This document shows, in pieces, positions 1-5,950 of a DNA stretch of 8,629 bases (the stretch's first letter is position 1; every line of letters begins with the position of its first letter). The stretch comes from DAOVDI01 sp965373045. GTDB lineage: Bacteria > Acidobacteriota > Aminicenantia > Aminicenantales > Aminicenantaceae. Below the pieces are notes generated by a model. The model did not search any database. It was not told where the DNA came from and was given only the letters and a program-made list of their open reading frames with translations. The stretch lies in contig CBDVEQ010000120.1 of assembly GCA_965373045.1 (NCBI GenBank), positions 1 through 8,629 on the forward strand, written 5' to 3'. A program made the position numbers and the translations under genes.

Positions 1-95
1 TCTCTTGCATGGACAAGCTTCTGGTCAATCCCTTGATATCTTTTCTTCTCATAGTGGACGACTTCCTGGGGGGTGAATTGAGTTTTCTTTTTCAT
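1..95 (-). CDS. Probable class I SAM-dependent methyltransferase, N-terminal fragment (cut by window edge)
   Basis: Only the first 31 codons are present; the gene runs off the left edge. The ATG (95-93) overlaps the TGA of the preceding minus-strand gene as ATGA, and an in-frame TAG lies two codons upstream, so this start is effectively forced. The peptide begins MKKKTQFTPQEVVHYEKKRY and continues with Gln-Gly-Ile-Asp-Gln-Lys-Leu-Val-His. A 'hYE.kRY..lDq.lv..rE' opening is seen in many small SAM methyltransferases of LPS and polysaccharide loci, where it precedes the SAM-binding Rossmann fold. That fold is outside the window, so the family call rests on this N-terminal signature alone. The four-base overlap indicates translational coupling to the glycosidase-like gene and membership of the same operon. 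There is no SD sequence. The existence of the gene is well supported; its function is tentative. Confidence 0.5.
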   Translation of the reverse strand, partial: MKKKTQFTPQEVVHYEKKRYQGIDQKLVHAR

Positions 96-1372
96 AGTCT
101 ATTTTTACGGAAATAGATATATTTTGGACTGTGGTCGATGTTGATATGTTGATCTTTCCAAACAATTTTTTCCCCGCTTTCTGTGATGACAAAATCGATC
201 GTAATCGGAAATTCAAATGTAGAAGGAGCATCATTTGTCCAGCAGGCCGCAAAAGTCTGACCTGACTTTTCAAAGAAGAAAATGTTTGCTGAGGGATGAG
301 GGATTCTGTGGGTAAATGTGCTGTCCTTCAATTGAGCGATCAACGTTTTGAAAGCATAATAAGCAGGTCTTTTTCTCCATTTCTTTTTTCTGTTGTCAAT
401 CAATCCATAACCTGGGGCGGTAAGCTGCCACCAGAAGATCCTCTGAATGTATCCGCTGGACGAACCAAGGAGATAATAACGGGCCAGGTAATCGGACTGT
501 TCCTGTTCAGACACATTAGGTCTGCCTGACACAGGGGAATATTTTCCTGTTCCTTTCAGGGACCAGTTGAACTCCGTAACCCATAACTCTTTTTGAGGGT
601 CTGAACAGACATCCACTGCAGCGCGGAGGAGAGCGATTTTTTTTGACAGATCCCAGCCAAACTGAGTATTCTCCGGTGCGCCAACACGGTCGGTATAAAG
701 AAGGGAACTGATAATATCAAATGGAGCCGCTTTTAAGACAACTGGATAAAGATGAAATTCGAAATCTATAACTGCAGGACCAATCATTTGGATATCATAT
801 TTCCGTGCAAGAAGAACAGCCGGTTTTATCAGCTTGAGATATTCCCTGTAATCCCAGACGCCCCATTTTGTCCGGTTCCAGGCATGGCCGATCTCAAATC
901 GCCGGCACTTTTTTTGGAATCGCGAAAAAACGATCTCTAGAAAATTTGACCATTTTGCTGGATCCAGGACATCGGATCGCTGCTGCAACAGGGCAATTGT
1001 TATGTCGATCCCTTTTGAGAGAAAGAGATCCAGTGTTTTGTCATACAGGGACAGTTTATTTATTTCCCAGGAAGGGATCCTGAAAAGCCCCTGTTTTACA
1101 CCAAGTTCTTCGAAACAGGCACATATATCCTCATTATGGTCATTTGAAGGAGAAAAACAGAGAGCAAAAGGGTCTGAGATCTTTACCGGATTCTGATATA
1201 TATTTTTCCGGAGTTTACGATACCGTTTTAGGCCAGGACCAATTTTGGCCAGATTTGAGATCAAAATATAAGCATAGGAATCCAAATATTTCAGGTGCTG
1301 TTTGAAGCGTTCGGATTTGGGTGCGACATTGTGCGGTTGATCAGCGTAGGGATTCCATCGAAATAAGTTCAT
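92..1372 (-). CDS. Glycoside hydrolase clan GH-A (GH39-like) TIM-barrel protein with altered acid/base motif
   Basis: The 426-residue protein has no signal peptide, so it is probably cytoplasmic. Residues about 60-335 look like a clan GH-A (beta/alpha)8 barrel. Strand 4 carries FEIGHAWNR (159-167), strand 7 carries LWVTEFNW (263-270) with the expected nucleophile E267, and IFWWQL (312-317) resembles strand 8. Residues about 335-426 (RPAYYAFKTL onward) look like the usual C-terminal beta domain. In GH39-type enzymes strand 4 reads NEPN, with Glu as acid/base. Here the aligned residues are H163-A164-W165-N166, so that Glu is missing; E160, three residues before H163, is retained. The protein may be a pseudo-enzyme, a glycan-binding protein, or an enzyme using another acid. 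The start follows the upstream stop by 1 nt (TAATATG), with an in-frame TAA five codons upstream. It lies between an LPS-kinase-like gene and a methyltransferase, so it probably handles an LPS or related glycan. The substrate is unknown. Confidence 0.75.
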   Translation of the reverse strand: MNLFRWNPYADQPHNVAPKSERFKQHLKYLDSYAYILISNLAKIGPGLKRYRKLRKNIYQNPVKISDPFALCFSPSNDHNEDICACFEELGVKQGLFRIPSWEINKLSLYDKTLDLFLSKGIDITIALLQQRSDVLDPAKWSNFLEIVFSRFQKKCRRFEIGHAWNRTKWGVWDYREYLKLIKPAVLLARKYDIQMIGPAVIDFEFHLYPVVLKAAPFDIISSLLYTDRVGAPENTQFGWDLSKKIALLRAAVDVCSDPQKELWVTEFNWSLKGTGKYSPVSGRPNVSEQEQSDYLARYYLLGSSSGYIQRIFWWQLTAPGYGLIDNRKKKWRKRPAYYAFKTLIAQLKDSTFTHRIPHPSANIFFFEKSGQTFAACWTNDAPSTFEFPITIDFVITESGEKIVWKDQHINIDHSPKYIYFRKNRL

Positions 1373-1373
1373 A

Positions 1374-2198
1374 TTATTGCAGTTTTAGTTTTTCAGCCAA
1401 CTTTTTAAGGCCAATTTTTTTCTTAAAATACAGATAACCGGAAAAGCTTTTTTTGTTCCATTTATACCAGAACCATTCATACGGATTAACCGGCGTGCGA
1501 CGGAAAATGGCTTCCAAAAAATAGCGCTGATAAGGCTTCGGAATTCCCAACCGGATGAGATTTTTTGCTACCCGAAGATCTGTGATCTTTTTTCTGGTCC
1601 TGATCCGGTTTGTATCAATGAGATAGAAAGCGTGTTGACCCTGATTGTCCTTTTTAACAAGAATATTACCATCCGACAAGTCTTTATGAAGGATTCCTGC
1701 TCTATAGCAGTTTCCAAGGTAAGAGGCAAGATCGGAAAGAAGAGCTTTTATCTCATTGGGAGGAAGGCGTCTGAACAGGTAGCGGATCTCTTCTGTATCC
1801 TTGATACGTTCGGCCACAAAACATCCTCGGTCTGTAAAACCGAATTTTTTTCTCTCCAAATAAGCGATTGGGATCGCGGTTCTGATTCCGGCTTTGAACA
1901 GAGCCACTGCTCCATTCCAGGCTTTTGCGGGAGAGGAGGGAAGAAAAATTGTTTTTATTTTTTTAATACCTTTTGGTTTAAATTCCTTAATAACGATCTC
2001 TTTGATCTTTGATTTGCTTCCCTGGAGGTTTACAGCCCATACTTTATTGCGGCCGTCTAATAAAATCTCAATTTGAGAATTGTGCAGGGAGCAACCACAG
2101 TCTACAAGGGCTTGTCTGAAATCCGGGATGTCCAGGTCTGGATGGATAAGGCCTTTGTACGGCGGCAGGTCCAGAGGGTTTCCCCATAAGTGTTTCAT
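1374..2198 (-). CDS. Lipopolysaccharide (Kdo/WaaP/InaA-type) kinase family protein
   Basis: The 274-residue protein is a soluble, single-domain small kinase of the Kdo/WaaP/InaA type (protein-kinase-like fold). K71 in VIKEFKPKG is the likely ATP-binding lysine. A basic stretch with AKAWNGAVALFKAGI (91-105) matches the family's 'A...W..a..l..aGi.tp.p' segment. The catalytic loop is HKDLSDGNIL (171-180, D173 and N178), and IDTNRIR (194-200, D195) is the metal-binding DFG-equivalent. Relatives phosphorylate Kdo or core heptose of LPS using ATP at the inner face of the cytoplasmic membrane; which sugar is modified here cannot be told. It is the first gene of the minus-strand operon, divergent from the heptosyltransferase operon. 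The ATG is forced: an in-frame TGA lies five codons upstream and no ATG, GTG or TTG occurs in the next 40 or so codons. There is no SD sequence. The family is clear; the exact substrate is not. Confidence 0.82.
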   Translation of the reverse strand: MKHLWGNPLDLPPYKGLIHPDLDIPDFRQALVDCGCSLHNSQIEILLDGRNKVWAVNLQGSKSKIKEIVIKEFKPKGIKKIKTIFLPSSPAKAWNGAVALFKAGIRTAIPIAYLERKKFGFTDRGCFVAERIKDTEEIRYLFRRLPPNEIKALLSDLASYLGNCYRAGILHKDLSDGNILVKKDNQGQHAFYLIDTNRIRTRKKITDLRVAKNLIRLGIPKPYQRYFLEAIFRRTPVNPYEWFWYKWNKKSFSGYLYFKKKIGLKKLAEKLKLQ

Positions 2199-2204
2199 TA
2201 AGAT

Positions 2205-2234
2205 AAAATATCATTCTGTCTTATTTGATGTCAA
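2205..2234 (-). promoter_or_regulatory. Candidate sigma-70 promoter of the minus-strand operon, possibly leaderless
   Basis: Read on the minus strand, a perfect TTGACA (2234-2229) is followed after 18 nt by TATTTT (2210-2205), which keeps the most conserved first, second and last -10 bases. Transcription would start about 7 nt further on, near 2198, which is the A of the kinase ATG. That fits a leaderless or nearly leaderless mRNA and the absence of an SD sequence. The -10 box is imperfect, so the start site is an inference. Confidence 0.5.
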
Positions 2235-2274
2235 TATACACTGAAATAGAGATGTTTACTGGATTATTTGTTTC

Positions 2275-2304
2275 TTGCTCAAAACCTATATCCTCTAATA
2301 TAAT
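2275..2304 (+). promoter_or_regulatory. Sigma-70-like promoter of the LPS operon (trm112-like/GT9 onward)
   Basis: A perfect TATAAT (2299-2304) is preceded, at an 18-nt spacing, by TTGCTC (2275-2280), a weak -35 box. Predicted initiation near 2311 gives a leader of about 20 nt before the ATG at 2332. It lies back to back with the minus-strand promoter; about 40 bp (2235-2274) between the two -35 boxes could hold a shared regulatory site, but no clear operator palindrome is visible there. Confidence 0.6.
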
Positions 2305-2320
2305 AAGAAAAATATTTCAT

Positions 2321-2325
2321 GGAGA
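2321..2325 (+). promoter_or_regulatory. Ribosome binding site GGAGA for the Trm112-like gene
   Basis: GGAGA ends 6 nt before the ATG at 2332, an ideal spacing. It fixes the start of the short zinc-ribbon gene. Confidence 0.75.
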
Positions 2326-2331
2326 ATAATT

Positions 2332-2520
2332 ATGAGTATTGATCCGCCACTTCTTGATATTCTGGCCTGCCCCTATTGCAAAGCAGATGTGAAGTTGACT
2401 TTAGATGAAAAAGGCCTTAAATGTGTTAAATGTCACAGGGTTTATCCCATAAAAGATGAAATCCCGGTCATGCTGATCGATGAGGCGTCCATTGAGCCGG
2501 AAAGAAAAACAAAAGATTGA
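2332..2520 (+). CDS. Trm112/YcaR family zinc-ribbon protein
   Basis: This 62-residue protein matches the Trm112-like (UPF0434/YcaR) family in length and motif order. LLDILACPYC (7-16) is followed by LKCVKC (29-34), giving four cysteines (C13, C16, C31, C34) in two CxxC pairs that would bind one zinc. The family-typical YPIKDEIPVMLIDEA comes next. Eukaryotic and archaeal Trm112 is an activating partner of several SAM methyltransferases; the role of the bacterial short form is poorly defined. In E. coli the homologue ycaR sits between lpxK and kdsB, so an LPS neighbourhood is a known pattern. Here the gene is promoter-proximal in the LPS operon. Its last 41 nt overlap the heptosyltransferase reading frame if that gene starts at 2480. 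The start has a strong SD sequence. Confidence 0.88.
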   Translation: MSIDPPLLDILACPYCKADVKLTLDEKGLKCVKCHRVYPIKDEIPVMLIDEASIEPERKTKD

Positions 2521-3556
2521 TCGTTCTTCAATAAAAAAGATCCTGCTTATTCGTCTACGGCGGATCGGGGATATCATGATGACAACTCCGGCAGCAGCGA
2601 TTCTTAGAGATGGTTTCCCGGAAGCCGGGATCACCTATCTTATTGAGGCCCCTTATAAGGATCTTGTAGAAGGCCATTATCTTTTTGATCAAGTTATAGT
2701 TCTGCCTCGTACTTTGACAAGGCGGGGGTTTTTTCGATTTGTCCGGAAAATCAGAAAAGATCGATATGATTTGGTTATTGATTTTCATGGCGGGCCAAAA
2801 GCCTCTTTGATATCCCTTTTTTCTGCGGCGAGGTTGAAAATAGGGTACCAGGTAAAATACAAAGGCTTTATCTATGATATTAAAATTCCACGAAGTCCAC
2901 AAAAAGGCTATATCCACAGTGTGGAAAATCATGTGAATCTGGTGAAAGCGCTGGGTGTAACATTTCGATCAATTCCCAGGATCTCTTTTCCCCCGACAGG
3001 TTCTGAGGAAGAAAAGGACCTTCAAAGATATTTAAGGGATAACAGGCTTGAAAAAATACCGTATGTGGTTCTTCATATCGGCGCCGGCAATGAATTCAGA
3101 TTCTGGGGGGAGAAGAATCTGGCCGGATTTATAAAACTGGTCACTCAAAACCTGGATATTCCTGTTATTCTTGTTGGAGGAGGGGAGGATAAGGCTACAG
3201 AGGGAGTCCTGATGAAAGACAGCCCCTCAAATATCCTTTCTCTGGTTGGAAGAATAGGTTTAAAGCGGCTTTACGGGATAATCTCAAGCGCTGCGCTGTT
3301 TGTCGGGCCTGACAGTGGGCCGATGCATATCGCTGCTGCAACAAATACGCCTATTGTTGCCCTTTTCGGCCCGATGATCCCGGCAATATTTGGGCCCTGG
3401 CAGGCCAGATCCGTTATAATAGAGAAAGATTTGGACTGCCGACCCTGCGATCAGAGACAGTGCCGGTATAGAGACTTCAGGTGTTTCAGGACGATCAGCC
3501 CAGATGAAGTCTACAGTGCCAGCCTGCAATTGTTAAAGGGATCTTTGGACGGATAA
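2480..3556 (+). CDS. Glycosyltransferase family 9 lipopolysaccharide heptosyltransferase (WaaF/WaaQ-like)
   Basis: The 358-residue GT-B enzyme is predicted to transfer L-glycero-D-manno-heptose from ADP-heptose to the LPS inner core on the cytoplasmic side. The N-terminal domain opens with KKILLIRLRRIGDIMMTTPA (19-38); D31 of the RxGD motif aligns with the proposed catalytic Asp of WaaC. DFHGGPKASL (101-110) is also typical. The C-terminal domain has LHIGAGNEFRFW (198-209) and FVGPDSGPMHIAAATNTPIV (274-293), the nucleotide-sugar binding motif with D278 and H283. A cysteine cluster (C320, C323, C328, C335) near the C terminus recurs in many GT9 proteins. The start is uncertain. ATG 2480 lacks an SD sequence and overlaps the previous gene by 41 nt; in-frame TTG 2492 has GAGG at 2482-2485, 6 nt upstream, and would give 354 residues. 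Which heptose (I, II or III) is added cannot be decided. Confidence 0.92.
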   Translation: MRRPLSRKEKQKIDRSSIKKILLIRLRRIGDIMMTTPAAAILRDGFPEAGITYLIEAPYKDLVEGHYLFDQVIVLPRTLTRRGFFRFVRKIRKDRYDLVIDFHGGPKASLISLFSAARLKIGYQVKYKGFIYDIKIPRSPQKGYIHSVENHVNLVKALGVTFRSIPRISFPPTGSEEEKDLQRYLRDNRLEKIPYVVLHIGAGNEFRFWGEKNLAGFIKLVTQNLDIPVILVGGGEDKATEGVLMKDSPSNILSLVGRIGLKRLYGIISSAALFVGPDSGPMHIAAATNTPIVALFGPMIPAIFGPWQARSVIIEKDLDCRPCDQRQCRYRDFRCFRTISPDEVYSASLQLLKGSLDG

Positions 3557-3633
3557 GGAGAATTTGATTTAATTTTAAAGTAATATTAACTACAATGAGA
3601 TTGAGAAGATCCAAACTATCCGATTTGAATAAT

Positions 3634-3637
3634 GGAG
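3634..3637 (+). promoter_or_regulatory. Ribosome binding site GGAG that sets the O-antigen ligase start at 3646
   Basis: GGAG lies 8 nt before the ATG at 3646. The in-frame ATG further upstream at 3595 has no SD sequence and would only add 17 mostly polar, basic residues before the first membrane segment, so 3646 is preferred. Confidence 0.65.
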
Positions 3638-3645
3638 CAATAAAA

Positions 3646-4818
3646 ATGAAACTGATTCAGACAGAGCGATTTATTTCTTTCTTGATGATTCCTGTTTTTA
3701 TAGGATTGTTTCTTTTGTTTTCAATGATTTCCATCAGTGTAAGCCAGATATTTTTGGGCCTTGCTCTATTCGGATGGATCGTGTTTCAAATCAAAGAAAA
3801 ACGCAAAGCCAAACTACCTTTGTTTTTCTGGTTTTTGATCGCTTATATTGTTCTTTCTCTAGTCTCGAGTATTTTGTCCAGAAATCCAGAGATAAGCTTT
3901 ATCGACAGCCGTGGCTTGCTTCTTTTCCTGGTTGTGCCGATCGTTTATTTCGGGTTTTCCCGTGTCGGTTCGCTCAAACAGACCAACCGGGTCTTGCTCG
4001 CTTCATTTTTTATCAGTGCTCTCTACTCCCTGTTTTACTTTTTTTTCAGGGCAGTGCCCGGCGAGCGGATAACAGGATTCATGGGACACTGGATGACTCA
4101 AGCCGGGCTTCTTCTTTTATTCTGCACGATGGCATTAAGCCTGTTTTTTTTCTGCCGTAATAAGTGGAGATTTGCATGGGGGGCGGGATTTCTGCTGGCT
4201 CTCCCATTGATCGTTCTGACCCTGACCAGAAATTCCTGGATCGGATTGTTTGTTGCGATAGTGGCTATCCTTATTATCTACAAACCAAAAACCCTGTTCA
4301 TCTTCCCAGTGGCAATAGTTTTATTTTTCCTGGTCTCGCCAAAACCGATCAAAGACAGGGCTCTGAGCATTTTTGATCTGAAAAACACAACGAACCAGCA
4401 GAGATTTGAATACTGGCAAGCCGGCGTCAAGATCATCAAAGACTATCCACTTCAGGGAACAGGACCGGACCTGGTTGATATGGTTTTCCAGAATCCAAAG
4501 TATGGGCTTTCTCAGGTGGCTAGAAGCAATGTTCATCTCCATAATAATTTTCTTCAGATCGCAGCCGAAAGAGGTCTCTTCACTCTAGCGGCTTGGATTG
4601 GTTTTTTAGTTGTCTTATTTGTTTCTTTGATCCGGCTGCTGAAACAACGAGACCCGGCTGTTTTCCCCTATGCTGCAGCTGCTCTGGCGGCTTTGACAGG
4701 TCTGGTATCAGCCGGGCTTTTTGAATATAATTTTGGTGATTCCGAGGTGGTTGTATTGTTTCTTTATATCATCTCTGTCCCTTTTGCTTTGGAGCGTATA
4801 CAGAAGCATGGGGACTGA
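3646..4818 (+). CDS. waaL: O-antigen ligase (WaaL/Wzy_C family) membrane protein
   Basis: From 3646 the protein has 390 residues (407 if started at 3595) and about 12 hydrophobic segments, as expected for WaaL. A large hydrophilic loop (about residues 232-310) lies before the last three helices. Numbered from 3646, LTRNSW (192-197, R195), QQRFEYWQAGVKIIKDYPLQ (251-270, R253), GTGPD (271-275) and HLHNNFLQIAAERGL (297-311, H299) are the conserved Wzy_C elements, and EYNFGDSEV (360-368) follows in the tail. WaaL transfers undecaprenyl-diphosphate-linked O-antigen to lipid A-core on the periplasmic face, and Arg and His residues in and near the large loop are needed in studied enzymes. The related Wzy polymerases and other glycan ligases share this fold. 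The heptosyltransferase and heptose kinase in the same operon favour the ligase call. The gene begins 89 nt after the GT9 stop. Confidence 0.8.
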   Translation: MKLIQTERFISFLMIPVFIGLFLLFSMISISVSQIFLGLALFGWIVFQIKEKRKAKLPLFFWFLIAYIVLSLVSSILSRNPEISFIDSRGLLLFLVVPIVYFGFSRVGSLKQTNRVLLASFFISALYSLFYFFFRAVPGERITGFMGHWMTQAGLLLLFCTMALSLFFFCRNKWRFAWGAGFLLALPLIVLTLTRNSWIGLFVAIVAILIIYKPKTLFIFPVAIVLFFLVSPKPIKDRALSIFDLKNTTNQQRFEYWQAGVKIIKDYPLQGTGPDLVDMVFQNPKYGLSQVARSNVHLHNNFLQIAAERGLFTLAAWIGFLVVLFVSLIRLLKQRDPAVFPYAAAALAALTGLVSAGLFEYNFGDSEVVVLFLYIISVPFALERIQKHGD

Positions 4819-4830
4819 GGAACTGCTGTA

Positions 4831-5943
4831 ATGAAAAGAAAAATCCTCTCAGGATTCCTACTTTTGTTCCTCATTTATTGTGGATGGTTTATATACCAAT
4901 CCCTTGCTTTCCATACTTTTACACAGGAAAATATTCAAACTTATCCGGACGAGATCAAAGGCGTCTACCATCTTCATTCCACTCTTTCAGATGGACATGA
5001 GCCTCCGGAAAAGATTGCCCGGATCGCGGCTGATAATGATCTGGATTTTATTATTCTCACTGATCACGGAAATCCGAACTTTGAATCCATGGCGGCCAGA
5101 GGATGGCGACATGGAGTTCTAATGCTTGCCGGGTCCGAGCTTTCGGTCAACCGCGGGCATTTGGTCGGTATTGGATTTGATACGCCGGAACACAGGTTCT
5201 CCCAAAATGCGGAAGAATCCGCCTCCCAGATCGCAAGATTGAATGGTATTTCCATTATTGCTCATCCGTACTCAAGGGTGAGCTGGACCTGGGGAGATCT
5301 GTTTATATACTCCGGGATAGAGATTATGAATGCTTCTTCCTCTGTGAGAAGAGACTTTGCTCCCTTAATTCCATATCTTCCGGCCTATATCATCAGACCG
5401 GATCTTTTTCTGATCAGAATGCTGGACACGCCATCAAAAAACCTCAAAAAATGGGACAGACTCAACAGGAAGCATACAGTTTATGCTTATTTCAGCATAG
5501 ACGCCCATTTTTATTATGGGCCCCTGTTTCGGTTATTCCGCATTCATATTTTAATTAATGCTCCTTTGCCAAAGGAATTTGATGTGGCCAGAAATATGGT
5601 CTATAAGGCATTAAAAAAAGGCAGTTTCTATAATGCGATCGACTCGGCAGCCGAGGCGGAGGGATTTCGTTTTTTTGGCACCAGCGGGGAAAACAGAATT
5701 GATATGGGACAATCCCCGAGATTCGATCCCTCTATTACTCTGCATGTCCAAGCGCCCTTTCCTTTTAAAAAAGTCATTCATTTGATACGAAACGGGGAGA
5801 CTGTTTCTGAATCCGAGCAGGACAGTTTGTTTTTCAGAGTTAAATCGCCCGGGGTATACCGCATAGAAGTGTTTTTGACAGGAAGAACACCTCTGAAAAA
5901 AGAAATACCCTGGATCGTATCCAATCCAATATTTCTGAGGTGA
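4831..5943 (+). CDS. Membrane-anchored PHP-domain metallohydrolase (CehA/McbA-like)
   Basis: This 370-residue protein starts with MKRK and a hydrophobic stretch (about 5-25), a signal anchor or uncleaved signal peptide that would place the rest in the periplasm. The PHP domain (about 44-230) carries what looks like a complete metal-ligand set: H47 and H49 (YHLHS), D54 (SDG), H79 (LTDHG), E103 (GSELS), H145 (IIAHPYS), and D224/H226 (SIDAH). H110 in GHLVGIGF is also typical of CehA-like members. A beta-rich C-terminal part (about 290-370) ends in PWIVSNPIFLR, a tail common in exported PHP proteins. PHP enzymes hydrolyse phosphate esters or related bonds with two or three metal ions; the substrate here is unknown. 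The gene starts 12 nt after the ligase stop, with GAGG overlapping that stop, and ends 7 nt before hldA, so it is in the LPS operon. It should be active, but its role in LPS is inferred only from position. Confidence 0.85.
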   Translation: MKRKILSGFLLLFLIYCGWFIYQSLAFHTFTQENIQTYPDEIKGVYHLHSTLSDGHEPPEKIARIAADNDLDFIILTDHGNPNFESMAARGWRHGVLMLAGSELSVNRGHLVGIGFDTPEHRFSQNAEESASQIARLNGISIIAHPYSRVSWTWGDLFIYSGIEIMNASSSVRRDFAPLIPYLPAYIIRPDLFLIRMLDTPSKNLKKWDRLNRKHTVYAYFSIDAHFYYGPLFRLFRIHILINAPLPKEFDVARNMVYKALKKGSFYNAIDSAAEAEGFRFFGTSGENRIDMGQSPRFDPSITLHVQAPFPFKKVIHLIRNGETVSESEQDSLFFRVKSPGVYRIEVFLTGRTPLKKEIPWIVSNPIFLR

Positions 5944-5950
5944 AAGAATC

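Noticed and set aside
1632..2012. 126-codon plus-strand open frame
   Set aside because: Lies wholly inside the kinase gene on the opposite strand; composition is low-complexity and no motif is visible.
2555..2932. 125-codon minus-strand open frame
   Set aside because: Antisense to the conserved GT9 N-terminal domain; no RBS or recognisable domain.
3564..3596. Internal promoter upstream of the O-antigen ligase (TACAAT at 3591-3596)
   Set aside because: No convincing -35 box at a workable distance; TTGATT at 3564 is 21 nt away.
3595..3645. Upstream ATG giving a 17-residue longer O-antigen ligase
   Set aside because: No SD sequence, and the extension is polar and basic; the ATG at 3646 has GGAG at good spacing. 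It cannot be fully excluded.
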